A DNA stretch of 64,000 nt from Lactiplantibacillus songbeiensis (lineage in GTDB: Bacteria; Bacillota; Bacilli; Lactobacillales; Lactobacillaceae). Positions 39,413-49,708 of the stretch are shown in pieces. The DNA lies in contig NZ_BJDL01000017.1 of the NCBI RefSeq assembly GCF_005405125.1, positions 51,636-115,635 on the forward strand, read 5' to 3'. The position numbers and the translations under genes are program-made. Below the pieces are notes generated by a model that did no database searches, was not told the DNA's origin, and saw only the letters and a list, made by a program, of their open reading frames with translations. How positions within the stretch are numbered: position 1 is the first letter of the stretch; every line of letters starts with the position of its first letter.

Positions 39413-40439
39413 GTTTAGCCTCCTGGAATGCGACCGGCGTGGTCCCTGCAGCCACCCGGCCAACCCGATAAGCTGGCTGATGTTGGGCTGCTAAAACCGC
39501 TAACGTTGCATCTACCTGGTCTGGATGGACAATCAACACCAGGCCTAAGCCAAGGTTGAATGTACTGCGAACATCTGCCGCACTTAAACGGCCTAGTCGT
39601 GCCAATAATGGCATCACGGCTGGCACTGGCCAACTCCCCAATTCAAACGTAGCACTGAGTTGTGCTGGCAAAGCCCGGGCGACATTTTCAATTAGCCCGC
39701 CACCCGTAATATGGGCGATGCTAGCCACTAATTTTTGTTGGAGTAATGGCAGCACACTCGCGGTATAAATCTTGGTTGGTCGCAATAGCTCCGTTTGTAA
39801 GTCATGTCCCAATTCTGGAAAAACGGTGCTTAGCTCATAGTCATGTTGTTTGAATAAGATATCGCGAACTAAGCTAAAGCCATTTGAATGTAAGCCATTT
39901 GAAGGCAGACCAATCAGAACGTCACCCGCCTGGACATTTTGAGGCGTCAATAAATCTGACCGATTAGCGATGCCCACTGCAAAGCCTGCTAAATCATAAT
40001 GCTCTTGACCATACATATCTGGCATTTCAGCCGTTTCGCCACCAATTAAGGTCATACCAGCCTGTTCACAACCGGCCACTACGCCTTGTAAAATGGCTTT
40101 AACCCGTGCCTGATCAGTATGACCTAAGCCTAAATAATCCAAGAAGAATTGTGGGCGGGCACCTTGGGCTAAAATATCATTCACACACATCGCAACCAAA
40201 TCAATCCCAATTGTCGTATGCTGATGAGCCGCAATCGCAATTAAAAGTTTGGTCCCCACGCCATCCGTCCCAGCAACGAGGACTGGCTCATTGGCAACCG
40301 CTTCGGCTGCTAATGGAAAGGCCCCGCCAAAGCCGCCTAATTGGGCATTGCCACTCAGCTGCTTTACTGCTTTGAGCACTTCGTAACCGGCATTGATATC
40401 GACACCGGCTTTTTTATATGCATCGCTCAAGTCCGTCAC
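39405..40439 (-). CDS. purM: Phosphoribosylformylglycinamidine cyclo-ligase
   Basis: This 344-residue AIR synthetase closes the imidazole ring from FGAM with ATP. It has the PurM/PurL superfamily signature LVAGTDGVGTKLLIA, VGIDLVAMCVNDILAQGA and IGGETAEMPDMY. It lies six bases after purF and overlaps purN. Confidence 0.97.
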   Translation of the reverse strand: MTDLSDAYKKAGVDINAGYEVLKAVKQLSGNAQLGGFGGAFPLAAEAVANEPVLVAGTDGVGTKLLIAIAAHQHTTIGIDLVAMCVNDILAQGARPQFFLDYLGLGHTDQARVKAILQGVVAGCEQAGMTLIGGETAEMPDMYGQEHYDLAGFAVGIANRSDLLTPQNVQAGDVLIGLPSNGLHSNGFSLVRDILFKQHDYELSTVFPELGHDLQTELLRPTKIYTASVLPLLQQKLVASIAHITGGGLIENVARALPAQLSATFELGSWPVPAVMPLLARLGRLSAADVRSTFNLGLGLVLIVHPDQVDATLAVLAAQHQPAYRVGRVAAGTTPVAFQEAKHA

Positions 40440-40445
40440 CCTTTC

Positions 40446-41888
40446 CTAGTTGGCTTGTCGCTTTAACTGTTGAATTTCCGCATCATACTCAGCTTGATAA
40501 TCATAGAGTGGTGTTGGATAGTCCCCATTAAAGTACGCCATACATAAACCACCATAAGGCGCATCGCACTTTAATCCGACCGCATCAATGACCCCTTGTT
40601 CACTCAAGAATCCTAATGAATCGGCCCCAAATGTTTTGCACATAGTGGGAATCGTTTCTTGCGCAGCAATAAGTTCCCGCGTCGTCTGGATATCGATTCC
40701 ATAAAAGCAAGGGTAACGTAATGGTGGTGAGGCAATTCGTAAATGTACCGACTTCGCACCGGCATCCTTTAACAACTTAACGATCCGCCGACTCGTTGTA
40801 CCCCGAACAATCGAATCATCGATCAAGACCACTCGCTTACCAGCAACAACGCCTTTAACGGCCGATAACTTCATCCGAACACCTTGTTCGCGTAACGCTT
40901 GGGTTGGCTGAATAAACGTGCGTGAAGAATATTGATTTTTGATTAGGCCCATTTCATAAGGCAACCCGCTAGCTTCCGCATAACCGGTTGCCGCTGATAG
41001 TGACGAGTTTGGTACCCCGACCACGATATCGGCATCAACCGGCTGTTCTTTCGCCAACTGGGCGCCCATCCGTTTACGCGCCGAATGGACATTCACGCCA
41101 TAAATATCTGAGTCGGGCCGAGCAAAGTAAATGAACTCCATCGAACAAATCGCTAGTTGCGTCTGCGTCGTATAATGATCGATCTTAAGTCCCTCATCAT
41201 CAATCGTCAGTAATTCTCCCGGATGCACGTCTTGGATAAACGTTGCGCCAACGGTATCTAAAGCACAAGTCTCACTACAAACGACGTAACCACCCGCTGG
41301 TAATTTACCAACTACTAATGGCCGGAAACCATTCGGATCAAGCGCCGCATACAACCGATCATTCGTTAGTAAAATATAAGCAAACCCACCATGAATCTGG
41401 CGCAACGCTGCTTTAACTTGCTCGGTTAACGTTGGGGCTTGGCTCCGCCGAATCAAATGCATCAAGATTTCACTATCCGAACTAGCATGGAAGATGGCGC
41501 CATCGGCTTCTAGTTGCCGCCGTAAAGAGACCGCATTGGTTAAATTACCGTTGTGCGCTAAAGCAAATTGGGAATCACTGAAATTAAATTCTAACGGTTG
41601 AATATTTTCAACCCCGTGATTACCGGCCGTCGCGTAACGAACATGCCCGATAGCAGCCGTCCCAGTCAACCGGTCTAGCCGGCGTGGATCACGGAAAACA
41701 TCTGCCAATAGTCCCAAGCCACGTTCAGACTGTAATTGACCGTGGTCGTTAGCTGTAATTCCGGCCCCTTCTTGACCACGATGTTGTAAGGCATGGAGAC
41801 CAAAATAAGTTAAATTGGCCGCGTCAGGGGTGCCCCAAACGCCGAAAACACCACATTCTTCATTTAAGCCTTTTACTTCAGTAGGCAT
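40446..41888 (-). CDS. purF: Amidophosphoribosyltransferase
   Basis: This 480-residue enzyme starts purine synthesis by making phosphoribosylamine from PRPP and glutamine. I choose ATG 41888, giving [19 protein letters not shown]. The short N-terminal segment resembles the propeptide of the Bacillus-type enzyme, with the catalytic cysteine at position 12. The amidotransferase domain is followed by a phosphoribosyltransferase domain with [17 protein letters not shown]. An in-frame ATG six codons earlier is possible. The start overlaps the end of purL by 16 bases. Confidence 0.96.
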   Translation of the reverse strand: MPTEVKGLNEECGVFGVWGTPDAANLTYFGLHALQHRGQEGAGITANDHGQLQSERGLGLLADVFRDPRRLDRLTGTAAIGHVRYATAGNHGVENIQPLEFNFSDSQFALAHNGNLTNAVSLRRQLEADGAIFHASSDSEILMHLIRRSQAPTLTEQVKAALRQIHGGFAYILLTNDRLYAALDPNGFRPLVVGKLPAGGYVVCSETCALDTVGATFIQDVHPGELLTIDDEGLKIDHYTTQTQLAICSMEFIYFARPDSDIYGVNVHSARKRMGAQLAKEQPVDADIVVGVPNSSLSAATGYAEASGLPYEMGLIKNQYSSRTFIQPTQALREQGVRMKLSAVKGVVAGKRVVLIDDSIVRGTTSRRIVKLLKDAGAKSVHLRIASPPLRYPCFYGIDIQTTRELIAAQETIPTMCKTFGADSLGFLSEQGVIDAVGLKCDAPYGGLCMAYFNGDYPTPLYDYQAEYDAEIQQLKRQAN

Positions 41889-44092
41889 GGTAGCGCCCCT
41901 TCCCATAACCGCTGCGCAAAGCTGACTTTGATGTCGAAGGCTTGATCAGCGGTTTGAATAAACAGCCGGTCATCGGCAGTTGTCGTTCCTAGATAAGTCG
42001 CATACGGTTCCATTAAGTTCGCAAACGCCGCTTGCTTATCCGGTGTGACCGAAATCACAAAACGCGATTGGGTCTCAGCAAAGAAGTTCATCGATGGTAA
42101 GTCACTCGTCAACTTCACACCAAAGCCCTGTCCAAAGCAAGATTCAGCAATAGTGGTGATTAAGCCACCTTCTGAAACATCATGGGCACTCGCCACTAAC
42201 CCTTTTTGAATCGCCCGTAACAAGAGCCGCTGATTTTGATTTTCAGTGACTAGATCAAAGTCGAACAGCTCACCACTGATTTTTCCGGTCAGCATCTTTT
42301 GAATCTCACTACCGTTAAAGTCGGCACCAGTATTACCTAGCACATAGACAGCATCGCCAGCATGCTTAAAGTCTTGCGTCGTAATATCTCGTTGATGCTT
42401 GATCAACCCAACCATCCCAATCATCGGCGTTGGGTAAATAGCTTCACCATTAGACTCATTATTTAACGACACATTACCAGAAATCACTGGCGTGTTAAAT
42501 AACTGACAGGCCCGCGCAATGCCTTGCGCGGATTCGTCTAAATCATAAAATTGTTCCGGTTTCTCTGGATTGCCATAATTCAAACAATCAGTAATTCCTA
42601 ACGGTAAACCACCGCTTGCCACAATGTTTCGAGCCGCTTCCGCGACAGCAATTTCGCCGCCAACACGTGGGTTCAAATACAAGTAACGACCATTAACATC
42701 GGTCGTTACCGCCAAAGCTTTGTCAGTATGGCGAATCCGAATCACCCCAGCATCTGATCCTGGCTTCACAACCGTATTCGTCTGCACTTGCGAGTCATAT
42801 GTTTCGAAGATGGCTTTTTTGGATGCAATCGTTGGTTGTTGTAACATCTTTTTAAGGGTGCCCGTTGCATCGACTAAACGTGGCATAAATTGATGATGAC
42901 TTTGCTTATTCAAACGCGTTGGCCGCTTCTTTTCACGCTGATAGACCGGCGCCTTGGTTGCTAAGGCATCGACTGGTACATCGGCGACCAGTTCCTGATG
43001 ATGGAATAATTGATACTGATGACCCGCGGTAACTTTCCCAATGGTGACGGCATCTAAACCATACTTTTCAAAGACCGCGTAGATTTCATCTTCGGCCCCT
43101 GCCTTCACACAGAGCAACATGCGTTCTTGAGATTCTGACAACATCAATTCAAACGGCGTCATGCCACTTTCACGTTGGGGCACTAAGTCTAAGTTCAATT
43201 CCAAACCACTGCCGGCTTTAGAAGCCATTTCTGCTGATGAAGATACTAACCCAGCCGCACCCATATCTTGAATCCCAATCAAGACATCGCGATGATCACG
43301 AATGACTTCTAGACACGCTTCCATTAATAGTTTTTCCATAAATGGATCACCGACTTGCACCGCTGAACGTTGTGACGCCTTGGCATCGTTGAATTCAGCG
43401 GAAGCAAATGAAGCCCCGTTAATCCCATCACGCCCGGTCTTGGCGCCAACATAAATGACACTATTCCCAATCCCGGTTGCTTGCCCTTTTTGAATATCTG
43501 CTTGATCTAGAATACCGACACACATCGCATTCACTAACGGGTTTTTTTGATAACTGGCGTCAAAGACCGTATCGCCACCAATCGTCGGGATCCCGATACA
43601 GTTCCCATAACCGCCAATCCCAGCGACGACTTGTGAAATCAAATATTTGGTATGGGTATCATCCGGTTCACCAAATCGCAAACTATCCAATAGTGCAATT
43701 GGTCGCGCCCCCATGGAGAAAATGTCTCGAATAATCCCCCCGACCCCAGTCGCTGCCCCTTCATAAGGTTCAACGGCAGACGGATGATTGTGACTTTCAG
43801 CTTTAAAGACGACCGCCTGACCATCGCCGATATCAATAATCCCAGCACCTTCACCCGGACCTTCTAGGACTTGTTCACCTTGGGTCCAAAACTTCTTTAA
43901 GACCGGTTTAGAGTTCTTATACGAACAATGTTCACTCCACATTCCTGAAAACAACCCAGCTTCAGTATAATTAGGCAACCGACCGAGGACCTCATCCGTT
44001 AATAATTGATATTCAGCATCAGTTAAGCCCCAGTCACGGTACGCTTGCGTGTCGCGCAAAGCTTCCGGTGATAATTCAGGATTCTTAAGCAT
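41873..44092 (-). CDS. purL: Phosphoribosylformylglycinamidine synthase subunit PurL
   Basis: This 739-residue small-type FGAM synthase subunit works in a complex with PurQ and PurS. The N-terminal [17 protein letters not shown], the ATP/substrate motif [21 protein letters not shown] and the second half with [13 protein letters not shown] and [17 protein letters not shown] are visible. It overlaps purQ by eight bases at its start. Length and motifs are normal for the three-subunit Gram-positive system. Confidence 0.97.
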   Translation of the reverse strand: MLKNPELSPEALRDTQAYRDWGLTDAEYQLLTDEVLGRLPNYTEAGLFSGMWSEHCSYKNSKPVLKKFWTQGEQVLEGPGEGAGIIDIGDGQAVVFKAESHNHPSAVEPYEGAATGVGGIIRDIFSMGARPIALLDSLRFGEPDDTHTKYLISQVVAGIGGYGNCIGIPTIGGDTVFDASYQKNPLVNAMCVGILDQADIQKGQATGIGNSVIYVGAKTGRDGINGASFASAEFNDAKASQRSAVQVGDPFMEKLLMEACLEVIRDHRDVLIGIQDMGAAGLVSSSAEMASKAGSGLELNLDLVPQRESGMTPFELMLSESQERMLLCVKAGAEDEIYAVFEKYGLDAVTIGKVTAGHQYQLFHHQELVADVPVDALATKAPVYQREKKRPTRLNKQSHHQFMPRLVDATGTLKKMLQQPTIASKKAIFETYDSQVQTNTVVKPGSDAGVIRIRHTDKALAVTTDVNGRYLYLNPRVGGEIAVAEAARNIVASGGLPLGITDCLNYGNPEKPEQFYDLDESAQGIARACQLFNTPVISGNVSLNNESNGEAIYPTPMIGMVGLIKHQRDITTQDFKHAGDAVYVLGNTGADFNGSEIQKMLTGKISGELFDFDLVTENQNQRLLLRAIQKGLVASAHDVSEGGLITTIAESCFGQGFGVKLTSDLPSMNFFAETQSRFVISVTPDKQAAFANLMEPYATYLGTTTADDRLFIQTADQAFDIKVSFAQRLWEGALPCLLK

Positions 44093-44765
44093 GGGTGACC
44101 TCCTGTCCTTGATTAGTGAGTAATGAGTTAAATAAGCCTAAGCCATCGATTGACCCTAAGATGGCTTCAACCGCGCGTTCTGGATGGGGCATCATCCCCA
44201 GTACATTACCGGCCCGGTTAATAATACCGGCAATATTGGCGACACTCCCATTCGGGTTATCAGCATATTCGAAAACGATCTGATGATGGGCTTGTAATTC
44301 AGCCAAGGTCGCGGCATCGCAATAATAATTACCTTCACCATGTGCAATTGGCAATTGAATGTGTTGATTCTCAGTGTAAGTCGTTGTAAATTGCGTCTGT
44401 GTGTTACGGACAATCAATTCACTCGTCTGACAAATAAATTTAGCAGAACGATTGGCTTGCAAGGCACCTGGCAATAACCCCGCTTCCGTTAAGATTTGAA
44501 AGCCATTGCAGATTCCCATAACCGGTTTACCGGCGGCTGCAAATGCTTGGACGGCTGTCATTACGGGGGCAAAACGAGCAATCGCGCCACTGCGTAAGTA
44601 GTCCCCATATGAAAAGCCACCGGGTAAAATCACCGCGTCATAAGTGGATAAATCACTGGTCGTTGCTGGGACTAACTCAGCTTGAGCGTGCAAAACATCA
44701 CGCAAAGCATTGACCATATCGTGGTCACAATTGGAACCTGGAAAAACTGGGACGGCAAAAATCAT
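44085..44765 (-). CDS. purQ: Phosphoribosylformylglycinamidine synthase glutaminase subunit PurQ
   Basis: This 226-residue class I amidotransferase delivers ammonia to PurL. The nucleophile cysteine is in [20 protein letters not shown] and the His/Glu of the triad are in [19 protein letters not shown] is also conserved. ATG 44765 follows the purS stop codon directly, giving [16 protein letters not shown]; an upstream extension overlapping purS is not used. Confidence 0.97.
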   Translation of the reverse strand: MIFAVPVFPGSNCDHDMVNALRDVLHAQAELVPATTSDLSTYDAVILPGGFSYGDYLRSGAIARFAPVMTAVQAFAAAGKPVMGICNGFQILTEAGLLPGALQANRSAKFICQTSELIVRNTQTQFTTTYTENQHIQLPIAHGEGNYYCDAATLAELQAHHQIVFEYADNPNGSVANIAGIINRAGNVLGMMPHPERAVEAILGSIDGLGLFNSLLTNQGQEVTHA

Positions 44766-44766
44766 G

Positions 44767-45021
44767 TTATAACGCCTCCAGCTCAGTGATGTCGTAACGA
44801 TAAGTTTCCATATTGACATTAGCTAATAAGCGGTCGCACATCTCATCCACTTCGGCTTCGATTGGGCGACTGCTAGCTGTTAATCTCAGTTCAAAATATT
44901 TACCTAATTCAACTGATTGCACATTCGTATAGCCGAGTCGATGTAAGGCATCATTCACGGCTTCTCCTTTAGGGTCTAAGATTGATTCTTTGTAGGTCAC
45001 ATACACCTTAACTAAGTACAT
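44767..45021 (-). CDS. purS: Phosphoribosylformylglycinamidine synthase subunit PurS
   Basis: This 84-residue bridging subunit of the PurLQS complex has the typical start ([19 protein letters not shown]) and the [15 protein letters not shown] segment. It shares one base with the end of purC and is followed by purQ after a single base. Confidence 0.96.
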   Translation of the reverse strand: MYLVKVYVTYKESILDPKGEAVNDALHRLGYTNVQSVELGKYFELRLTASSRPIEAEVDEMCDRLLANVNMETYRYDITELEAL

Positions 45022-45755
45022 TATTGTTGGCCTCCTTCGACGCTGGCTAATCGCCGCAATACTTCCTGATAGACCGTCGTTAAATCACCCAGATTCTTCC
45101 GAAACACATCTTTATCTAACGATTCATGGGTCGTCAAGTCGACTAAACGACAACTATCTGGCGAAATTTCATCCGCTAGTAAGACTTGTCCAGCCGCCGT
45201 CATCCCAAATTCAATCTTGAAATCGACTAACTGAACATTCATTTCTCCAAAGATGGTCTGTAAACGTTGATTAACTAATAAAGCTTGGCGCCGCATTTCA
45301 GTTAACGTGGCCGCCGTTGCAACCCCCAGTGCTTCAATCTGCGAATCGTTAATAAAGGGATCATCCAATTGATCACTCTTATAGAAGAATTCCATGACTG
45401 GCGTCGCAAATTCGGTTAAATGCGGCACCGCAAATTTACGTTCAAAACTACCAGAAGCCGCATTGCGAACCACGGTTTCTAATGGAATCATGCTGACACG
45501 GCGCACTAATTGCACGTGGTCTGAAAGTTGGTCAATAAAGTGGTTCTCAATCCCATGTTGGGCTAAATCCTGAAAAATCAGGCTGGAAATGCGATTATTC
45601 AACAAACCTTTTTGGTCAATTGCGACTTTGCGCTTGCCGTTTAAGGCTGTCGCTTGATCTAAATACTCGACCCAGAGCACTTCTGGGTCATTAGTCACAT
45701 ACATTTCCTTCGCTTTACCGGTATATAATAAATCGCCTTTTACAAATTCAGTCAT
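45021..45755 (-). CDS. purC: SAICAR synthetase
   Basis: This 244-residue enzyme condenses CAIR with aspartate using ATP. Characteristic segments are LLYTGKAKEMYVTNDPEVLW, VVRNAASGSF, FKIEFG and LADEISPDSCRL. It starts one base after the purK stop. A typical single-domain bacterial form. Confidence 0.97.
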   Translation of the reverse strand: MTEFVKGDLLYTGKAKEMYVTNDPEVLWVEYLDQATALNGKRKVAIDQKGLLNNRISSLIFQDLAQHGIENHFIDQLSDHVQLVRRVSMIPLETVVRNAASGSFERKFAVPHLTEFATPVMEFFYKSDQLDDPFINDSQIEALGVATAATLTEMRRQALLVNQRLQTIFGEMNVQLVDFKIEFGMTAAGQVLLADEISPDSCRLVDLTTHESLDKDVFRKNLGDLTTVYQEVLRRLASVEGGQQ

Positions 45756-45756
45756 C

Positions 45757-46887
45757 TTATTGTGCTCCCTTCAAACTTGCCAGCGATGCCATGGCAGTGT
45801 TCACGTCGTCAGCTAATACGGTTATGTGTCCCATCTTGCGCTGGGCTTTGATCTCAGCTTTGCCATAATCATGAAAATGCCATTCTGGATGTTCAATTAA
45901 TTGTTGCCGAGCCAACGTTAAATCAGCACCTAATAAATTACGCATCACTGCTGGCTGATACTGGTGGACTGGTGGAATCGGTAGGCCACAAATACTACGA
46001 ATATGGGCCTCAAATTGTGAGATATTGCACGCTTCAATCGTATAATGCCCAGAATTGTGGGGTCGTGGTGCAAGTTCATTCACTAATAAGTGATCATCTG
46101 GTAACACAAAGAATTCAATGCCGAGAACACCGCGCAAACTTAACGCTTCCGCAATCGAAACGGCGATTTTACGGGCGTCAGCATGGACTGCTGGTCCGAC
46201 ATTCGCCGGGGCAATCGTGGTGTGTAAGATATGATGTTGATGTTGATTTTCAACTAAAGGAAAGGTCGTAATGACGCCAGCAGCACTGCGCGTCACCATC
46301 ATGGAAACTTCTGCCCGAAAGGTTTGCCGAGCTTCCAAGATGCACGGCTGCGTCAATAATGCCAGACTGGCATCCGTTGGTGTCGTGGTATTTAAATCAG
46401 CTTGACCGTGACCATCATAGCCGCCAGCTGCTGTCTTTAAAATGGCCGGCGTGCCGACACGTTGTAACGCATAGTTCAAAGATTGTTGATCTGTGACCGG
46501 AGCAAACCCAGTCACGGGAATTCCGTGGTCGTGTAAGAATTGTTTTTCATTTAACCGATTACCGGTGATGTGTAAGAGTTGAGTACCTTGTGGTAATTGG
46601 GCATAACGTTGAGCGGCTTGTAGGGCCTGCTCATCAACGTTTTCAAATTCATAAGTCAAGACGTCGCTACGTTGCGCCAAGCTGATTAAGGCTGCTTGAT
46701 CTTGATAATCTGCGACAATCTGAAAGTCGGCAACTTGGCCGGCCGGGGCTTGTGGCGTCGGGTCTAAGACACCGACCTGATAGCCCATTGACTTCGCACT
46801 TAAAGCCATCATCTGACCGAGTTGTCCCCCACCAACAATCCCAATCGTTGCGGGTGGTAAAATTACTTGCTTAGAATTGGCGTTCAC
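45757..46887 (-). CDS. purK: N5-carboxyaminoimidazole ribonucleotide synthase
   Basis: This 376-residue ATP-grasp enzyme uses bicarbonate and ATP to carboxylate AIR. It has the N-terminal [20 protein letters not shown] motif and the C-terminal [20 protein letters not shown] place the start at GTG 46887, preceded by AGGAGG; a longer frame extends 22 codons upstream within purE without a better start. It overlaps purE by 17 bases. Confidence 0.95.
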   Translation of the reverse strand: MNANSKQVILPPATIGIVGGGQLGQMMALSAKSMGYQVGVLDPTPQAPAGQVADFQIVADYQDQAALISLAQRSDVLTYEFENVDEQALQAAQRYAQLPQGTQLLHITGNRLNEKQFLHDHGIPVTGFAPVTDQQSLNYALQRVGTPAILKTAAGGYDGHGQADLNTTTPTDASLALLTQPCILEARQTFRAEVSMMVTRSAAGVITTFPLVENQHQHHILHTTIAPANVGPAVHADARKIAVSIAEALSLRGVLGIEFFVLPDDHLLVNELAPRPHNSGHYTIEACNISQFEAHIRSICGLPIPPVHQYQPAVMRNLLGADLTLARQQLIEHPEWHFHDYGKAEIKAQRKMGHITVLADDVNTAMASLASLKGAQ

Positions 46888-47353
46888 TTTGTTCAGCCTC
46901 CTGCCGTTGTTGTTGCCGAAAATCAAGTATCGCTTGCTGAATTTTTTGATCATGTAATCCTAATATTTGAGCGGCCATTAAGGCGGCATTCTTGGCGCCA
47001 GCTTTACCGATGGCCATCGTTGCCACCGGAACTCCACCAGGCATTTGCACAATTGATAATAGTGAATCTAAGCCATTCAAAGCCCGTGATTGAATCGGTA
47101 CCCCAATGACTGGAATCACCGTATTCGCTGCCAGCATCCCTGGTAAATGGGCTGCCCCGCCAGCGCCTGCAATAATGACGTCCAAGCCACGTTCCTGAGC
47201 TTGTTCACCATATGTTTGTAAAGTTGCCGGCATCCGGTGGGCCGAAATCACCCGCCGTTCATACGTAACTCCTAAATCAGCCAACAATTCAGCCGCTAAC
47301 TGCATCGTTGGCCAATCAGAAATCGAGCCCATCACCAAACCAACCTTCGCCAT
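46871..47353 (-). CDS. purE: N5-CAIR mutase (class I PurE)
   Basis: This 160-residue enzyme moves the carboxyl group of N5-CAIR to carbon 4, making CAIR. The signature [20 protein letters not shown], the catalytic histidine in VISAHRMP, and [14 protein letters not shown] are all intact. It is the first gene of purEKCSQLFMNHD. The promoter lies about 50 bases upstream, with a PurBox-like motif further up. ATG 47353 follows AAAGAGGGATTGAG. Confidence 0.97.
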   Translation of the reverse strand: MAKVGLVMGSISDWPTMQLAAELLADLGVTYERRVISAHRMPATLQTYGEQAQERGLDVIIAGAGGAAHLPGMLAANTVIPVIGVPIQSRALNGLDSLLSIVQMPGGVPVATMAIGKAGAKNAALMAAQILGLHDQKIQQAILDFRQQQRQEAEQSERQF

Positions 47354-47383
47354 CTCAATCCCTCTTTCCTTGTTTTCATGATA

Positions 47384-47412
47384 AGTTTAGCAACTTAGGT
47401 CGTCACTGTCAA
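47384..47412 (-). promoter_or_regulatory. Promoter of the pur operon
   Basis: On the minus strand TTGACA (47407-47412) lies 17 bases before TAAACT (47384-47389), about 30 bases before the purE start codon. Confidence 0.75.
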
Positions 47413-47447
47413 CGAATTTCTTAACTTTACCGATAAATTAACATTTT

Positions 47448-47460
47448 AATGTTCGTGTTT
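47448..47460 (-). promoter_or_regulatory. PurBox-like motif upstream of purE
   Basis: The minus-strand sequence AAACACGAACATT fits AWWWCCGAACWWT at 11 of 13 positions. Its G lies about 76-77 bases before the predicted transcription start. As I recall, lactococcal PurR activates from about -76. Two further plus-strand candidates lie upstream: AAAAGCGAACAAT at 47592-47604 (12 of 13) and a weaker one at 47533-47545. Nothing else is visible in the 328-base gap apart from the downstream gene's terminator. Confidence 0.55.
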
Positions 47461-47636
47461 ATTAAAATAAGCCGTACAAACTAGCCGCCAATTATTAATA
47501 TATTTTTAGCCGGTTTGACGGACTTTTATTAAGTCACCGAACTAATCCCGGCAGTAAGGTGATATTTCGCAATAAATATATTTATTGTAGAAAAAGCGAA
47601 CAATCCATTTAAGTCACTATCATCGCAATCGACTGT

Positions 47637-47672
47637 ATAAAAAAACAGCCACTCATCAGAATGACTGTTTCA
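47637..47672 (-). terminator. Terminator of the FMN-reductase/PAS gene
   Basis: On the minus strand AAACAGTCATT and AGTGGCTGTTT form the stem, followed by a TTTT run. Confidence 0.85.
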
Positions 47673-47681
47673 AAATCTTAT

Positions 47682-48956
47682 TTAGCTGTTAGCAGAAGCG
47701 CCGGAAACTTCATCTGGTTTTTCTGGTTCAGCGGTCGCTGGTTTTTCAGGTTCCGTATCAGCCGACGCGCCAGAAACGGCATCCGTCTTTTCTGGCTTCG
47801 TATTCGTTGAAGCTCCGGAAACGGCATCGGTATCCGCATCAGGATCTTTAACTAACATTTGACCCGTGTGCTTCAAGTAATATTGAACGATTGGCATAAT
47901 ATCTAAGACCAATTCATTGATCCCTTTGTATTCACCCTTCGCATCATGCATGGCCTTGTAGTAATGCATCACATACTTGTCAGGCCCCATTCCGGGTACA
48001 GGTAAGCGGAACATATCCGTCTGACCGGTCCGCAACATATGAATAACTTGTTGAACGTGTGGAATCGCCCGTTTAGGATGGCAATCAGCCATTGGGTTAC
48101 CCGCTTGGCCTGGTGTCCGTGCAGCCAACATATCTTTAGCTTCCAAGAAATGGTTGTAATAGATAAATTGGTTGTTCGCATCTGCATAGGTCAATTCAAT
48201 CGGCATTGAATTTAAGAAGTAATTCAATTGATTGACGGTTAAAAGCCCACGATCTAACTTAACGTAGTCGTCACCTTCAGCGGCATTCGTCTTTTCAGCC
48301 GCCTTTTCAACCCAATCAGCAGCATGCATATCAACGCCTTCAACGGTCGTTTCAACTTTACCATGCGATTCCAGGTCTTCTGACTGCCAGCCTGGATCTT
48401 CTTTCTCATTCATTTTATTGATCACCTTTACAAATTTAGTGAATTTACCAAGGGTTTCTTTTAAGAAGGAAACGGTCCGATCATCTTTTAAGTTATCATT
48501 TTCGTCAAAGACCGTCTTAACATTCGCCAATAAGAATTCATTACCAGGCATCACAATCGCATCAACACCAGGTGATTCTAGGATTTGACGTAAGTTTAAT
48601 TGGGCCCGTGATGAGCCTTGATCATAATATGACGCGCCAACAATCATAACGGGTTTGCCAGACATTGGATGGATATTGAAGGATAACCATTCAATCAAGC
48701 TCTTCAAACTAGCTGTGATCGTATGATTATGTTCTGGCGTCGCAATGATGACCCCGTCAGCGGCCAAAATCTTATTGCTGATGGCTTGAACCGCTGGACT
48801 ATCAGTCTGGTCGTCACTTTGGTTAAACAACGGCACATCATTGATATCCAAGACATCAAGATCAACAACATCTTTAAATTCACGTGCAATATACTTTAAT
48901 AGTAACCGATTGTAGGATTTATCTGCTACTGAACCGGCAATTCCAACTAATTTCAT
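47682..48956 (-). CDS. NADPH-dependent FMN reductase fused to a PAS-like domain with triple flavinylation-motif tail
   Basis: The protein has 424 residues in three parts. Residues 1-180 form a flavodoxin-like NADPH-dependent FMN reductase (VGIAGSVADKSYNRLLL phosphate loop, TPEHNHTITASLKSLIEWL, VGASYYDQGSSRAQLNLR). Residues about 235-372 resemble the PAS domain found at the C-terminus of DUF438 proteins, including the DCHP motif at 291-294. Residues 371-424 are an Asp/Glu/Lys/Pro/Thr-rich, probably disordered tail. The tail carries D-A-V-S-G-A-S twice (377-383, 392-398) and D-E-V-S-G-A-S once (415-421), matching the D-x-x-S/T-G-A-S/T site at which ApbE attaches FMN. There is no signal peptide, so the protein should be cytoplasmic. 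A paralogue without PAS or tail lies 18 bases upstream, in the same operon. Function: an intracellular flavin-dependent reductase or redox sensor (inference). Confidence 0.88.
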   Translation of the reverse strand: MKLVGIAGSVADKSYNRLLLKYIAREFKDVVDLDVLDINDVPLFNQSDDQTDSPAVQAISNKILAADGVIIATPEHNHTITASLKSLIEWLSFNIHPMSGKPVMIVGASYYDQGSSRAQLNLRQILESPGVDAIVMPGNEFLLANVKTVFDENDNLKDDRTVSFLKETLGKFTKFVKVINKMNEKEDPGWQSEDLESHGKVETTVEGVDMHAADWVEKAAEKTNAAEGDDYVKLDRGLLTVNQLNYFLNSMPIELTYADANNQFIYYNHFLEAKDMLAARTPGQAGNPMADCHPKRAIPHVQQVIHMLRTGQTDMFRLPVPGMGPDKYVMHYYKAMHDAKGEYKGINELVLDIMPIVQYYLKHTGQMLVKDPDADTDAVSGASTNTKPEKTDAVSGASADTEPEKPATAEPEKPDEVSGASANS

Positions 48957-48974
48957 TTAACTGCTTGCTCCTCT

Positions 48975-49583
48975 CTAACGGTTCGCCCAATCAATATCAT
49001 GGATTTCTTGTTTGTTAGCCGCATTAGCATGATTCAATTGCTTGGTAATGTCGACAAATGTCTGGAAATCAGCAAACAAGTCCTCTAACTTAGCTAATTT
49101 GGTTTGGTCAACTAAATTGCCGTCATCGTCAAAGGCTTGTAACGAATGGCCTAAGAAGAATTCAGAGCTTGGCATGATCCGCGCACGTAATTCTGGTGAA
49201 TCCAGGATTTGACGGAGATGTTCTTGCGCCCGTGATGTTCCTAAGGACCCATATGAAGCCCCAGTAATCATCACTGGTTTATCCGCAAAGGGATTCACAT
49301 AGTAGGATAACCATTCTAAGGCATTCATCAATGCAGCTGGTGCGGAGTGATCATACTCAGGAGTACTAATAATCACACCATCAGCCTGATCGATTTGTTT
49401 CGCCATTGCCTGAGCTTGGGCAGGAATCTGCTTGTCTTCAGGCTTATTGAACATCGGTAATCCTTTAATCTCAACGAGTTCAATCGTCGCTTGATCGGCA
49501 AAGTGCTTTTGCATAAACTGTAATAACTTTCGATTGGTCGAATTATCTGAATTAGTACCGACAATCGCAACAAACTTGTGCAT
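48975..49583 (-). CDS. NADPH-dependent FMN reductase
   Basis: This 202-residue flavodoxin-like reductase has the phosphate loop GTNSDNSTNRKLLQFM, STPEYDHSAPAALMNALEWL and ITGASYGSLGTSRAQEHLRQ. It is clearly related to the N-terminal part of the next gene but ends without PAS domain or flavinylation motif. The start is ATG 49583 after AAAAAGGAG. It lies 18 bases before the fused paralogue, so the two are probably co-transcribed and may cooperate, for example one reducing free flavin and the other holding covalent flavin (inference). Confidence 0.92.
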   Translation of the reverse strand: MHKFVAIVGTNSDNSTNRKLLQFMQKHFADQATIELVEIKGLPMFNKPEDKQIPAQAQAMAKQIDQADGVIISTPEYDHSAPAALMNALEWLSYYVNPFADKPVMITGASYGSLGTSRAQEHLRQILDSPELRARIMPSSEFFLGHSLQAFDDDGNLVDQTKLAKLEDLFADFQTFVDITKQLNHANAANKQEIHDIDWANR

Positions 49584-49708
49584 TTTAAATAACTCCTTTT
49601 TATAATTGAATTTTAACAATATATTATGCTTATCGTCCCCTATATTGTAAACGATTTCACGATATAAAGCAAAATAATATTTTTTAGTTATAAGTCGACA
49701 TTAACTGA

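Noticed and set aside
44192..44413. Additional frames opposite or within pur, pyr and rex genes
   Set aside because: Each is overlapped by a well-supported gene in another frame and lacks start signals.
47533..47545. GTCACCGAACTAA as a PurBox
   Set aside because: Only 10 of 13 positions fit and the orientation is away from purE; kept only as a side remark.
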